NCBI GenBank assembly: GCA_027578815.1
Contig: JANBTH010000002.1
Location: 62,001-126,000 of the forward strand
Length of the DNA stretch: 64,000 nt
Source of the DNA: Coemansia sp. RSA 1804
Lineage: Eukaryota > Kickxellomycota > Kickxellomycetes > Kickxellales > Kickxellaceae
Direction: 5' to 3'
This document shows positions 9,873 through 20,255 of the stretch, in pieces. The first letter of the stretch is position 1. Every line of letters begins with the position of its first letter. A program made the translations under genes and the position numbers. Under the pieces are notes generated by a model. The model did no database searches. It had not been told where the DNA came from and worked only from the letters and a program-made list of their open reading frames with translations.

Positions 9873-10907
9873 ATGGCTACGCTTACCGCTCTATCCCGCC
9901 ACCACACCCAGGCGCTATTTCGGTGCGCGATGCATCAGTCACCAGTGCTGTCGCCATATTCACGCATCCAAGCAAGAGCTTTTGGCATTAAGACAACACT
10001 CAAGGTCCAGGAGCACATATCCAACATGATTAAAAAGGACAAGGAGAAGGACAAGGCGCAAGGTTCCACCCACGACCCAAAAGAAAGAAAGATAGAGCTG
10101 CCACCCAACGGACCCGAGCCATTCACGGACACCATGTTTTCCACAATGCCTGCAGAGCTGCGTGTGCCGCACTTTCCCGAGCCTATGCGCAGCGACACCA
10201 TGGATCATAAATGGAAGACGTCTGACCTCGAGAGTCTGGATATTGGCGAGACAAAGCACAGGATCCCCGATCTGATCAGTGACAAGTTTGCACTGTGGGC
10301 TGTGAAAAGCGCCCGCAAGCCCACGGACATCTTCTTTCGCAACAAGTACCTTCACAGATCCGTGATGCTTGAAGTAGTCGCTGCCGTGCCAGGCATGGTT
10401 GGTGCTGTTATCCGTCATATAAAGTCGCTCCAGGGAATGCGGCACGACGGCGGGTGGATTGGACACTTGCTGCACGAAGCCGAGAACGAGCGCATGCATC
10501 TGATGACGTGGATGGAGGTTGGGAAGCCTGTGCTGTGGGAGCGCGCACTTATTGCGACTGTGCAGACCGGCTTCTTTGCGGTCTTTTCACTGCTCTACAT
10601 GGTCAGTCCACGCACTGCGCACCGCGTTGTTGGATATCTGGAGGAAGAGGCTGTCACATCGTACACCCACTTTATTAAGGAAATTGATGCTGGGAGAATC
10701 GAAAACGTCAAGGCCCCCGCCATTGCTGTTGCCTACTGGAATCTCGACGAATCTGCTACGTTGCGCGATGTTGTGCTTGCTGTTCGCGCCGACGAGGCTC
10801 TCCACCGCGACACCAACCACCATTTCAGCGACCGCATCCGTGTTGGCCGTGAAAGCCTGTACGAAGATCTGGACCATGCTGACGACAAGCCGCACATAAA
10901 GTACTGA
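9873..10907 (+). CDS. AOX1: Alternative oxidase, mitochondrial (copy 1)
   Basis: The enzyme is the cyanide-insensitive ubiquinol oxidase of the inner mitochondrial membrane and bypasses complexes III and IV. The 344 aa protein has all diiron ligands: E167 in LEVVAAVPGM, E206 and H209 in NERMHLM, E258 in LEEEAVTSYT, and E308 and H311 in RADEALHRDTNHHFSD. The N-terminus (about 1-40, ending RAFGIKTTL) is a presequence. Residues about 145-344 are almost identical to copy 2 at 34474-35454, with one substitution seen (V179 versus Leu). The first 140 residues are clearly different. It is convergent with a small-family gene at 11198-11419. The symbol is descriptive. Confidence 0.97.
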   Translation: MATLTALSRHHTQALFRCAMHQSPVLSPYSRIQARAFGIKTTLKVQEHISNMIKKDKEKDKAQGSTHDPKERKIELPPNGPEPFTDTMFSTMPAELRVPHFPEPMRSDTMDHKWKTSDLESLDIGETKHRIPDLISDKFALWAVKSARKPTDIFFRNKYLHRSVMLEVVAAVPGMVGAVIRHIKSLQGMRHDGGWIGHLLHEAENERMHLMTWMEVGKPVLWERALIATVQTGFFAVFSLLYMVSPRTAHRVVGYLEEEAVTSYTHFIKEIDAGRIENVKAPAIAVAYWNLDESATLRDVVLAVRADEALHRDTNHHFSDRIRVGRESLYEDLDHADDKPHIKY

Positions 10908-11197
10908 GTTTATTATGAGATGTTTAGAAACCAAGTTTATAATAGCGGCAATTGTCTGTTCTTGTTCTTTAATTGCTTTCTATTCACGAGGTTCTATTTT
11001 TGTCAGTTTGCAAAAAATGCCAATAATTTTATTACTCATTTCTCAATTTCTTTCATTGTTTATTTTACTCTTCTTGCTTTGTTTTATTCACTTGGTCGTG
11101 GTTGCTATAAAAAAGATAAAAACTATGGCCAACTCAAGCAACACACTCTAATCAATCCTTGTCTGACAATCTATAATCTGCTCAGTTCTTTTGGATT
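10908..11197. repeat. Duplicated 3' flank of alternative oxidase, copy 1
   Basis: This interval is nearly identical to 35455-35743 downstream of alternative oxidase 2, with a handful of substitutions and a one-base change in an A-run. It includes ctataaaa and an 8-codon ATG frame (MANSSNTL) present in both copies. ORFs read here are A/T-driven and I do not call them genes. The duplication thus spans enzyme, flank and the convergent small gene. Confidence 0.75.
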
Positions 11198-11419
11198 TCA
11201 GGTGTAGTATAGGGTGGTGTTTCTAGTGAATTTTTTGGTAGCTACATCGTGAACACCACCTGGGGTTAAACCAAGGGTATTGAATGTAACGGCTTTTTTA
11301 GAATTGTTTACTTGGCTAAAAATTTGTGAACCTGTAATTCCAGAGGCAAACACTATTTCAAAATGAGTTTCGGGAGGTGTGTTGTCACCACGCATAAAAG
11401 TAATAGTAATAGTAGACAT
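11198..11419 (-). CDS. Small conserved family protein A (73 aa)
   Basis: I do not recognise a named family. It begins MSTITITFMRGDNTPPE and ends with TTLYYT. It shares spacing and residues with proteins at 35744-35965, 51341-51565 and 54721-54945 and with two frameshifted copies. The family pattern is an I-T-x-T/L strand, R-x-G/D, a T-x-F/W strand, (F/P)-S-G-x-T-G-x-Q-(I/V), then T-L and a terminal T-L-Y. There is no signal peptide or membrane segment, so it is probably cytosolic. Predicted strand-strand-helix-strand-strand order and length recall ubiquitin-like beta-grasp folds; this is inference. A TATA-like box lies at 11501-11510. It is convergent with alternative oxidase 1. Confidence 0.75.
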   Translation of the reverse strand: MSTITITFMRGDNTPPETHFEIVFASGITGSQIFSQVNNSKKAVTFNTLGLTPGGVHDVATKKFTRNTTLYYT

Positions 11420-12086
11420 TTTGTAAGTTTAGTCAACGGCTGAACAGTTCTCTAGAAAAATGAATGGTGGTTTGTATTCAACAATAAGCAGCATTCTCTG
11501 TCTTTTTATATCACAGCAAGATAAAATTGAAAGAGTACGTTTAGTATGCTAAAATTATCCATTGAGTAAGCAATAGAAATTTTACATTAACAATCTGATA
11601 TTTATCTTATTATTTAAAATGGAAACAAGATTCCTAGCAATAATTAAATTATTTATTCACAAGTTCTCTTTATATATAGTTTACAATGAAAGCATTTTCA
11701 CTTGATTGCGAGTGGTGCGCGAGTTTTGGATGAATGGGATGTAGGTTTGTCGCCATTCTTCCTTCTTTCTGCTATATTCTGTCATCTACGGAAATCGGAT
11801 AATTTGAATCATGGGATGTTTCTTATTTTAGTTTCCAGTTTAGATGGAATCTAGTCGTATTTTATAGATAAAAAATGAAGGGGGTGTAATGATACATTTG
11901 ACGAATAAATGACAGAAGCTGTTTTCTCCTTTACTCTGCCTGACAAAATAGCAAGTCTGCCATTGCTTTGGCAATTAGATGATATTCCACTGTCACTAAA
12001 AATTTTGCTTTTTAATGCTTGCAATACTATTAATATTTTTACTAATGTGTACCGTCTTTTACTAGCAGCATATTCTCAAGATTATC
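11420..12086 (-). repeat. Shared 5'-flank repeat, copy 1 (upstream of protein A)
   Basis: This is the promoter side of protein A. It is related over most of its length to 12710-13400, 35966-36670 and 38132-38560. Shared landmarks in the same order include a ctttttata box, att(t)attcac(a/g)ag, a tttgtcgccattctt-like segment, a tcatggg(a/g)tg segment and a gacagaagctgttttctcc-like segment. Divergence between copies is substantial, so this is an old duplication. I see no transposase, terminal inverted repeats or target-site duplication. Confidence 0.7.
11501..11510 (-). promoter_or_regulatory. TATA-like box of small protein A
   Basis: TATAAAAAGA on the minus strand, 82-91 nt before the ATG at 11419. 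The equivalent boxes of copies B and C lie at exactly the same distance, and that of copy D about 2 nt further. Confidence 0.55.
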
Positions 12087-12101
12087 ATTTTTAAAATTAA
12101 A

Positions 12102-12427
12102 ATGACTAAGTCTAAACCTGGCGCTTCAACTATTTTAAGAAACTTGGATTAAACAATTAGCTAGAAACACTAGTAAAAAGATAGATGCTAAAGAAGAAAA
12201 ATGGTTGTAAACCAAAATGTAAGATTTCACTTTCTGAGATTCCCTTAACCCGCAACAGAAAGCAACATCTAAAACCTAAAAGCTGCTTAAAGCTAAATCT
12301 AGAACATATGCATATTAAAACTATAAATTTTATATCTGATAGGTTATCAGAGCTTCTGACCTTTAACTTGACTTTCTTATCCCAGAATTCATTTTTTAAA
12401 AAAATCCACACTGTTAGAACCAACTAG
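12102..12427 (+). pseudogene. Possible decayed ORF of unknown origin
   Basis: Short open runs in three frames follow one another: an ATG frame at 12102 (MTKSKPGAST...), a frame with WIKQLARNTSKKIDAKEEKW, then an ATG frame from 12185 to 12427 rich in Lys. They could be one gene broken by frameshifts, or chance in A-rich DNA. No domain is recognised. Confidence 0.2.
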
Positions 12428-12488
12428 AAAAAGATAATTGTAATTTGATTATGCCAACAAATTAAATTTGCAATATCTATTTGAAGTT

Positions 12489-12709
12489 TCAAGAAACATA
12501 AAGAGTAGTGGGTCCTTCTACAGGTGTGCGTCTAGCACCGTCACCGCCAGCAGGGAACGTACTGATCTTGTTGAATGGAAATTCATCGTAATCGGCTTTT
12601 GCATTTCTAAGAATTTCTGCACCATCATGTCCACTTATAGCAACGACTTTATATTTTTTTTATATTTTTCTCTGTCAACAGGTATGAGTTTAACATAAAA
12701 ATCTTCCAT
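12489..12709 (-). pseudogene. Small family member B, one-base frameshift
   Basis: The ATG at 12709 opens MEDFYVKLIPVDREKYKK and then runs into a stop. The next frame continues with SGHDGAEILRNA and ends in TTLYVS at a TGA (12489-12491). Total length is 221 nt, one base short of the 222 nt intact genes, and the frame changes in an A8 run (T-run at 12654-12661). It is otherwise free of stops in the two used frames. It is therefore a recently broken gene, a homopolymer error in the assembly, or a gene read through frameshifting. It is the most divergent member in sequence. Confidence 0.65.
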
Positions 12710-13400
12710 TTTCTAGGTATAGTCAACTGTTAGAATGCTTAATATTAAAATAAATAATTATTTAAATTAAAAAACAGCCAGTATTCACCGCCTTTTTATA
12801 TTACGACAAACTAAAATTAAAATAGTTAGTCTAATGTAGGTTAAATTATTCATTATGTCGACTTTAGGCATTTTATACTTACAATTTTACATTCATTATT
12901 TTTAAATTGGGGCAAAAATATTGGCAGTCACGGAATTATTTATAAACAAGCTCTCCTTCTATACTTTGCAAGGTTAAAAATTATAGTCTGACTGCTAACA
13001 GCGCGTGAGTTTCAAATGAATGAGCTGTAGATTTGTCACTATTCTTCTATTTTTATTATATTCTGCCATGTGGAACAAGTAGATGACACATATCATGGGG
13101 TGCTTCTCGGTTTAATTTCCAATATCGGCTTCTATAAGCAAAGCTTCACTGTGTAAGCAGATTCAAGTCACATTGAACCCAACTGCGGATTTCAGTTAGA
13201 AGAATCCCCAATTTTTAATGAAAATGGGGTATTGGGGTGCAATTGATACGTGTTATAATTGAGTTGCAGCAAATGTTTTCTTTTCTTATTCTGCCTGCTG
13301 ACAAGGCAAATCTGCAACTACTTTTAAATACGGATAAAATTTTGGTATTATTTTGTGCCTTTCCTTTTAAAAGCTTACACCGTTATCAGTGGATTTTACT
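12710..13400 (-). repeat. Shared 5'-flank repeat, copy 2 (upstream of member B)
   Basis: Related in order to the flanks of members A, C and D. It includes the TATA-like box TATAAAAAGG at 12791-12800, placed exactly as in copies A and C. The distal part, from about 13230, contains short plus-strand ORFs without motifs. The right boundary is approximate. Confidence 0.6.
12791..12800 (-). promoter_or_regulatory. TATA-like box of member B
   Basis: TATAAAAAGG on the minus strand, 82-91 nt before the ATG at 12709, the same distance as in copies A and C. Confidence 0.5.
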
Positions 13401-13961
13401 GAAGCGTGTCATTTTTTACAGGCAGCAAAATTCAATATTGTCGATGACAGCAATAGAAAGGCAACACATAAGACAGCTTTGTTTTTTAGTTGCTTGCATA
13501 TGCTGTGGCAACTGCGTTTATTTATAATTTTCTTTCAAAACAGCTTACGCAAATAAAATTGCAAAGATGGCTTAAACGCTATGTCCACAGACAAATGCAC
13601 AAGCCATTTAGTATATCGCGTATATTCAATTATGATTATTTACCATGCCAATCAACCGTACTCACTCCATATACTGTAAAAGTGTAGATAAGATAATCCC
13701 GATCGTGGCAGGTGGCGCATACAGTTTGAAAATGTAACATAGATATGATTTTTTAATTAAGACAAAAAACGGCTCAGCCAAAAACTAATTCTCTGCCAAC
13801 ACCAAAAAAGCTTTTGTATTAAATAATTACATATATTTGAGGTGTTAATAAACTTGTATTGAATTTAAATTAACCAAGATGAATTTGTTGCCAGCACAAA
13901 AAAGATATGTTGCTTTCTTTAGAATATCAAACAAACTAACAAACAGCTGGTATTTGCTGGT
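13401..13961. other. AT-rich intergenic DNA, no gene seen
   Basis: This follows the second repeat copy. There are only short motif-free ORFs (for example around 13490-13687). Its right edge is the 3' side of the small zinc-finger ORF. Confidence 0.35.
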
Positions 13962-14138
13962 TTATGGTTGAGCTGGTGGCCCGCCGTTGTTCCGCTCATC
14001 GCAAATCCTGAAATGCGAATACATATCGTCCATATTGGTAAACTTTTCCTTGCAAATGGGGCACGTAAGTGGTTCGTTATCGGTATGAGAGTTTGCCCGC
14101 AGTGGTACGACGTAAACTGGTTTCGTAATCATCGCCAT
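13962..14138 (-). CDS. Small C2HC zinc-finger protein
   Basis: This 58 aa ORF starts MAMITKPVYVVPLRANSH. It has one finger, CPICKEKFTNMDDMYSHFRIC, with C-x2-C-x12-H-x3-C spacing, and a short Pro/Gly tail. Codons continue upstream to a TTG and would add a hydrophobic stretch, but no ATG supports it. It could be a complete small protein or the last exon of a larger spliced gene. One finger could bind ubiquitin, RNA or a partner; the sequence does not decide. GC content is higher than in its AT-rich surroundings, which supports coding. Confidence 0.5.
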   Translation of the reverse strand: MAMITKPVYVVPLRANSHTDNEPLTCPICKEKFTNMDDMYSHFRICDERNNGGPPAQP

Positions 14139-15413
14139 TTTTATAATGAATGCAAGTGAAATGATAATAGATATAATAAAGTTGTAATGCCCGAAAAAAG
14201 ATGAGAAGAGTTGGAAGATGCCCGCCTTTAGCAAATTGTATGATATGGATGAAATAGAAATTGAAGCGCTTTGAATGGTAGATAATGTTCAATGAGGGAA
14301 ATGACGGGAGGGGAGGAATAGAATTATTTCCATTAAAAACAGTCAAAAAAGGCATACTCTATTTATATTGTTTTTTGTTGGTTTATGAGTTTAGTTCACT
14401 TTTATGATCCTTTTTAGGAGAAAAAGGTATATTATCTCTTGTCCTCGTTGTTTTTTGTCTGCCGCTGTACCTTCATTTTGATTATTGTAGAAATGAGCAC
14501 GCGTGAATGAAAAATTGAGTGGCGCTTACATAAATGCAGTGTGAAAAACAAAACAAAAACAAACAAACAAAAAACCTCACTCTCCACAATAAGCAAAAAA
14601 AAAGAAATTCCACATTGCGTGAATGGAGAAAAGAAAAAGATCGACTGAGACACAAACAGACATCATCAATTTGAATAGAAATGTGTTGGGAAAAAGTATG
14701 AAACAAGTGATAGAAAGACCCAAAAAAACAAACCAGATGATCAGCCTTTTCTTTCTTTACTCTTTTTTCAAACGCCATGTGCACCCCACCGAAACAACAA
14801 TCAAGGAGGTTGGGATGTAAAGACGGACAATGAATGAATGAGTTTTCTGCATTTTCTTTCTGAACCAGCCGAGAAAAGAAAAGGAGGAAGGAATCTAGGC
14901 GCTGATATTCTTGGAGAAATCAGGAAAAAAATACCGAAAAAACTTGTTCGTGTTTTGGAATTATTACCCGTCACAGGGTAAAAAGAAGCAAGAGAAGCCA
15001 TTTCCAGCACTACATTAGCTTGTAAGATTAAATTTTTAATAAAAAAGAAAGAGTTTATGCACAATCAGAGAACCTGTAAGACCTGTTTGCGCATTACAAA
15101 ATATGGCCGAACAGCCAAATGAAAAAAGACGCGAATGCAAAAACAAGTATTGCCTTGACATCTGCAATGAAGAATCGGCAACCAAGCATGTGGAAAATAA
15201 TATCATCCACTATGAACGGAGTTCCACGCTGCAATTCACAGTCGAGAAAAGAAACAAAAAAAAAAAACAAAATTCCATGCGACCAGAAACACTTTGCTGT
15301 TGCGCTTGTTTTATTTTATTTCTTTCTGAATACGTTCATACTAACATAAAAAATGAGGTGTTTACATCAAAATGTGAATTCCGCTTATTTTCAAACTCCA
15401 CCCAAAGTAAAGA
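14139..15413. other. Intergenic region of about 1.3 kb
   Basis: AT-rich with long A and T runs. ORFs at 14482-14784 and 15103-15432 have biased composition (Phe/Cys-rich or Lys/Asn-rich) and no motif. No RNA gene was recognised. The interval lies between the zinc-finger ORF promoter side and the 3' end of the P4-ATPase gene. Confidence 0.35.
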
Positions 15414-18400
15414 TCACGTTAGTTTGGCATAGGCAGGAGGTGCATAGATGCGACGAATGGCCTTGATAATGTAGAGCGGCACAGACGAAACGGCGGTGAT
15501 GACCACTGTTTTCCACACAAACGGCGCGGACACAATGAACGAGACGTCAAAGTAGGCCGGCAGGACCCAGATAGAGGCAACGTATATGGCAAGGGAGCCC
15601 AGGATGGACCAGATCATCCATCTGTGCCAGGTGCGGATCTCCAGCGCAACCATCAGCAGCTCGTTAAGCACAAGACCGGTGAACGCAATCGACACAACGT
15701 GAATGAACTCGGTGTCAAACAGCCACAGCGCTATCATCATCAGGGCGCCGCCTTGGTAGATGCTGATCAGCAGCCACGTGAAGAACGTCTTGTACGAGAG
15801 CGAGCGGCCCTTGGTGAGCTCCGCGTACAGCTCGGGATAGAGCATGGCAATGTCCTCGGAGATGTCGCGGTCGAGAACAAGCGAGAAAACCGGGGCCATT
15901 GTGTACACGGTGGTGTATCCGACCAGAAGCAGGCCCTGGAACAGTGCAATTGGCGCGAAGTAGAAAAGCGCCGAGAACACGACCTGCATGATCGAGATGA
16001 TCAGGCCGCGGTGGATGACAAACTGCGCAAGCTTGGCGGATCTTTTGTAGCTGTTGCGGCCGTGCCACAGAAGCAGACGCGCGAGATACGAGAACTGGTT
16101 GATTGAGAAATCGGCCGCAAGCGACGCCTGCTTCCCCTCCTTGCCAACAAGCCCAACGCCCACATTGGCGGCCTGGATCATACTAACGTCGTTGCCGCCA
16201 TCGCCCACAGCAAGCACCCGCTTGCGCGTAAACCGCTGGATCAGACGCACAATGTCGGCCTTCTGCGTGGGCGAGCAGCGGCAGCACACGACGGCAGAAA
16301 GCGTCGATGCCACCTGCACAAACTCGTCGCGGAAGAAGTCTAGCGTGACCTGCAGCGAGTCGCCGTCGATGATGAGGCAGCAGTCGCTGAGAGTGCGCAG
16401 GGTCTCCAGCGCATCGCTCACCTCGTGCGCCGTGCGCAGACCAGAAATCACGTGCACCAGCTGGTCGCGGCGGACAAGTCTGGCCGACACAGCCACGCAG
16501 GTGGCGGTCTCGACCTTGTCGCCGGTAAGCATCCAGACCTTGATGCCGGCGTTGCCCAGCAGCTCCAGCGTGGCACGCACATTGTCTTGCAGCCGATCCT
16601 CGACGCCTGTCAGGCCAAGCAGCTCCAGATCGTTCTCCAGATACTCCGCCACCACGCTCTGCATCGCATCGGCGCGACCAACCACGGTGACTTTGGCGCG
16701 CTGGTAAGCCGCTTCGAAGCGCGCGTACGTGTCCTTGGATATCCGTTTGCGCCCAACAACAAGCGTACGCAGTCCGTCGCGCGCCATGTTGCCGCACTCC
16801 TCGTCAAGCCAGTCGTTGAACTGCACAATGCGCGTCATCACGGCATCGGCGCCCTTCTGCACAAAGTAGATGTCGCCGGTCAGTCTGCTGCGCACCACAA
16901 CGCCCATCCGCTTGGACTCGCTGGTGAATGGGAACACGTGGAGGATGTCGTAGGTCAGCGTGGGCGCTACGCCGTGGCCGTCCTGCGTCTCGGGAAGCAG
17001 CGCATCGAGACGCAGCGTGATGGATGTCAGTGTGCGCTCGGCCAGAACCACGCCGACCAGCTCCGTCCACTTGACTATTGCAACCTCGTCGGGCGACGAT
17101 GCCTGGTACGCCATGGGCCGCGCAACCGCCACGCCCAGCCGCGCATCGTGCAGCGATGCAGTATCGGCATCGGCCTCAGTATCGGCGCCATTGTCCATAG
17201 CCGACTCCTCCGCCGGCGTGACGTTGTGGCACAGCGCAAGGCTCTCGACCATGTCAAACACGCGCTGCGGCATGTCGCGCCGCGCCTTGCCGTGGCCGAC
17301 TGCAAGGCTGCCGACGCCTCCCGCATCCGCCAGCGAGACCGGCTGCTGCGCGGCACCCGATGCCGGATTCAGGGTCTCGCTTGTGGGGATTCTGTCCTTC
17401 AGATTTGCGCGCACGTGACGGGTGACCTCGTCTGACGTTTCCAGCGTGTAAGCCATGACGCCCATGTGGATGCGCTTGAGCTCCATTTCGTTGCGCGTCA
17501 GCGTGCCGGTCTTGTCGGTCAGACAGTACTCGATGCGGCCGAGCTCCTCGGGAATCATGCTGTTGCGCACAACGGAGCCGGCGATCTCGGCGTCGCGCTC
17601 AATGGTCATCGAGTAGAACGACTTGCCCATATCCAGATTGACGCGCAGACTGATTGGGATAATCGAGGACAGCAGGATCAGAAAGCGGAACAGCGTGACG
17701 TACCACACCGCCTTGAATCCGTCCAGCGCAACCATTGCCAGCGACAGCGCAAGCGTCACGACAAACAGAATCTTCGACAGCCGGTTGACCTCCGAGTCCA
17801 GAATCCCAACCTTCGTCTTGGCGTGGCCTGTGTTCATCGCCGCGCGCGTGTCTCGCCCAGTGTAGATGACATATCCGACTGCCGACCCAGAAGCTAGCGT
17901 CGTGTTGGCCCAGAGCGTGTTCTCAGCGCCAAGCGGCACCGTGACTGGAAGCGTCTCTGCTTCAGCGCCAGGCAGTCCGCTATCGACTGTCAGCGTGCCA
18001 ACAAAGTCGTAGATGTCCTTGTGCGGCGCATCGGCGTACACGGATCCATGGAGCTGAAACAGATCCGCGTTATCGCGCAGCTTCTGCGTAGGCGGCACCG
18101 CAATGCGCAGCTTCCAGTCCGTCTCGCCATCGAGCTGGTCGGTGCGCACAAAGCACGCGCCAGACGACTCTGTTGTGCGCAGCAGCAGCATATCGGCCGG
18201 CACTCGCTGGTTCTTCTCGATTCTTACAAGATCGCCCACCCGGATCTTGGCGCTGGGAACCACCACGGGTCCATCGGTATCCAGCCGCGTGTATCTCTGC
18301 GAGTTGGCCTCCTTGTCGCGCTTCTTGCGAGCGTGGTCGTCGTGCCATTCCTTGGCCATCGTCACCGCCAGCACGAACACCAGCGGCCCAACGTACGTGA

Positions 18401-18944
18401 ACAGATACCCGATCCTCAGCTGCGGCACAAACTGCGACAGCGCAACCAGCAGAAAGTACAGGTTGAAGAAGAACTTGAACTGCTCAAACAGCACGATTGG
18501 AAGAAACGTGATTATGTTGTACTTGTTGTTGCTGACCACGTTGGCCGGGTACTTTGACCGCTTAAACGTGTTATCCAGCGGGTTGAGCGGTTCCGTGCGA
18601 GCCTTTCCCGCACCGCGTTTCCTTCCACCGCCACCGCCACCAGAGTCGTTGGCCAGAGTACGTCCGGCTGCTCCATCCAGCTCCATCGACGGCATCGAGA
18701 TGCGCTGCTCATCGAGGTCTGCCGCTGTGGCCATCAGCGGCGTATCCACCGAAAACGTTGACGACATTCCCGCCGACTCATCGCTGTTCTTTCTGCTGTG
18801 AATGCTGAGTCGCTGTAAGGGAATTGACTCTCCTGCTACTGGCTGCGTTGTACGTTGTGTATGCTGCGTTTCTATTTCTTCGTACCCATGGGATGCCGCA
18901 CTAGTGCCTCCCAGACGCGATGCAAGCGTTCGTCTCTTGCTCAT
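15414..18944 (-). CDS. NEO1: P4-type ATPase (phospholipid flippase), Neo1/ATP9 type
   Basis: Flippases of this group move aminophospholipids to the cytosolic leaflet in Golgi and endosomal membranes, and Neo1 works without a Cdc50 partner. The 1176 aa intronless protein has the actuator motif DGETDW (about 270), the phosphorylated D477 in DKTGTLTRNEM, the hinge GDGGNDVSM near 915, and about ten membrane helices. The segment FSINQFSYLARLLLWHGRNSYKRSA and the C-terminal helices match Neo1/ATP9A-B rather than Drs2 or Dnf. The first 130 residues are Ser/Gly-rich and disordered. The ATG at 18944 is the first in frame. Confidence 0.93.
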   Translation of the reverse strand: MSKRRTLASRLGGTSAASHGYEEIETQHTQRTTQPVAGESIPLQRLSIHSRKNSDESAGMSSTFSVDTPLMATAADLDEQRISMPSMELDGAAGRTLANDSGGGGGGRKRGAGKARTEPLNPLDNTFKRSKYPANVVSNNKYNIITFLPIVLFEQFKFFFNLYFLLVALSQFVPQLRIGYLFTYVGPLVFVLAVTMAKEWHDDHARKKRDKEANSQRYTRLDTDGPVVVPSAKIRVGDLVRIEKNQRVPADMLLLRTTESSGACFVRTDQLDGETDWKLRIAVPPTQKLRDNADLFQLHGSVYADAPHKDIYDFVGTLTVDSGLPGAEAETLPVTVPLGAENTLWANTTLASGSAVGYVIYTGRDTRAAMNTGHAKTKVGILDSEVNRLSKILFVVTLALSLAMVALDGFKAVWYVTLFRFLILLSSIIPISLRVNLDMGKSFYSMTIERDAEIAGSVVRNSMIPEELGRIEYCLTDKTGTLTRNEMELKRIHMGVMAYTLETSDEVTRHVRANLKDRIPTSETLNPASGAAQQPVSLADAGGVGSLAVGHGKARRDMPQRVFDMVESLALCHNVTPAEESAMDNGADTEADADTASLHDARLGVAVARPMAYQASSPDEVAIVKWTELVGVVLAERTLTSITLRLDALLPETQDGHGVAPTLTYDILHVFPFTSESKRMGVVVRSRLTGDIYFVQKGADAVMTRIVQFNDWLDEECGNMARDGLRTLVVGRKRISKDTYARFEAAYQRAKVTVVGRADAMQSVVAEYLENDLELLGLTGVEDRLQDNVRATLELLGNAGIKVWMLTGDKVETATCVAVSARLVRRDQLVHVISGLRTAHEVSDALETLRTLSDCCLIIDGDSLQVTLDFFRDEFVQVASTLSAVVCCRCSPTQKADIVRLIQRFTRKRVLAVGDGGNDVSMIQAANVGVGLVGKEGKQASLAADFSINQFSYLARLLLWHGRNSYKRSAKLAQFVIHRGLIISIMQVVFSALFYFAPIALFQGLLLVGYTTVYTMAPVFSLVLDRDISEDIAMLYPELYAELTKGRSLSYKTFFTWLLISIYQGGALMMIALWLFDTEFIHVVSIAFTGLVLNELLMVALEIRTWHRWMIWSILGSLAIYVASIWVLPAYFDVSFIVSAPFVWKTVVITAVSSVPLYIIKAIRRIYAPPAYAKLT

Positions 18945-19979
18945 TAAAGATTACGCGCCCCTGGCCTTTTCTTAACAAAATAAATAATAATAATAATACA
19001 CAAGCGAGAGGAAGACCGGAAATTATACTATATGCAGGAGGTTCTTTTAGTTGTTGGGAAAGATTAAGAAAAAAGAAAAAGAAAGCGTGTTGAATTGGAA
19101 GCATCAAACAAGAAAAAGAAAAGGAAAAGAAAAAGGATTGGCTAATAAAGAAACCAGAATGTTTGAATTCTTGACAAAATGAGAAAGAAGTATTCAAAAA
19201 GGCCCGCAGTAGTGATTGTGCGCTACACAAAACTAACAGCCTCAAAAATCATTATTTCTTTGCTTCTGCTTTGCCACTCGTTTTTTAGCTTGCCTTGCGT
19301 TGCTTTGTCAAGTAATCACTGTTCTAAGAGAGTTATAGCAGCTGAAGGCAGAGAACATGAGGAGGTAACAGTAGCAATGTCCAAATCCTAATTTAATATT
19401 GAATAACGAATAATGTAAAATGTAGCAATTGCTTAATTAGAAATTGTATACACTTTAAGCAAATTATAAACCCTCTTCCCCAATATAGTAGGTTATTTCC
19501 ATCCTAGTACAAACTAAAATGAAATTACATACACAGTCAGATGACCAAGTATGGAAATGTGTCTGCAGTCCTCTAAATCTGTTTCATTGTCTTTGTGTAA
19601 AGAGATTATTGAGATCTAGATTTGGATGTTACTAGGTTCCATATAATTCCGCTTGCATAATAGATACTTCACAGTCAGCCAGGACAAAATGCAGCTGAAA
19701 ATGAAAAAACTGCACATATAAAAGAAATCATGTTTTGCTATGTACTGCCTTTCTTCAACAACCATTTCTTCACCCACACAACATTTTTGACAACCACCAA
19801 TATACTTTTTTACATTCAAGGCATCATCAAGTTTCTATTGTAGGAAATCCCCCTGCTGCAGATTCTTTTAGTAATTACTAGGATACTTTAAAAAGTATTA
19901 TTTACTACAAACCTTCAACATAGCATTAAGATAACAACTTCAAGTAACATCAATATATTAAATAATAATAAAAAGAAAG
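18945..19979. other. Intergenic region; includes 5' part of a duplicated unit
   Basis: Left part: promoter of the P4-ATPase gene. From about 19520 the DNA is similar to 20610-21053 (shared order: cagtcagatga, tgtctttgtgtaaagaga, cacagtcagcca, cacatataaa, ctttctt...aaccatt), so it is the flank of a duplicated unit. A TATA-like box (tataaaag) lies at 19717-19724, about 256 nt before the ATG of the following ORF. Confidence 0.5.
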
Positions 19980-20255
19980 ATGACTATAGAAAAAGAAATA
20001 ATAGTTTACTGTACTCCAGGTGAATCAAAAAATCCATCTAGTTCGCCAAATGGGCCTTTTCAACAAATTTCTAATACAAGTGAAAAGGTTAATAATGCAA
20101 CAAGACAAGCCGAAGAAGGTGTACAATATGCTAACAAAAAAGAGGATGTTGATAAAAGGAGAAAAGCTGCTGAAGAAAGAGCAAAAGCTAATAAAAATGG
20201 TAACAATTCTACGAATTCTGGCTCACAGAAAAATAGGAAAGTTTCATTCAGATGA
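19980..20255 (+). CDS. Short K/E/N-rich protein (91 aa), unknown
   Basis: Starts MTIEKEIIVYCTPGESKNPSS. The middle and C-terminal parts are highly charged (KKEDVDKRRKAAEERAKANKNG) and likely helical or disordered, with a low-complexity Asn/Ser tail ending RKVSFR. There is no signal peptide or membrane helix. Codon use is AT-rich, unlike the flanking housekeeping genes. A second copy of the same unit at about 20610-21170 carries a shorter related-looking ORF. No function can be given. The duplicated upstream region with a conserved TATA-like box argues that it is expressed. Confidence 0.5.
   Translation: MTIEKEIIVYCTPGESKNPSSSPNGPFQQISNTSEKVNNATRQAEEGVQYANKKEDVDKRRKAAEERAKANKNGNNSTNSGSQKNRKVSFR

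Noticed and set aside
10915..11207. ORFs after alternative oxidase 1
   Set aside because: Phe/Leu/Ile-rich translations of AT-rich 3' DNA that differ between the two duplicated copies by frame changes.
11909..12094. 61-codon plus-strand ORF in the flank repeat
   Set aside because: The equivalent positions of the other flank copies are not open, so it is not conserved as protein.
15103..15432. 109-codon plus-strand ORF overlapping the P4-ATPase end
   Set aside because: Lys/Asn-rich, with no motif, and it runs into the convergent gene's coding region.
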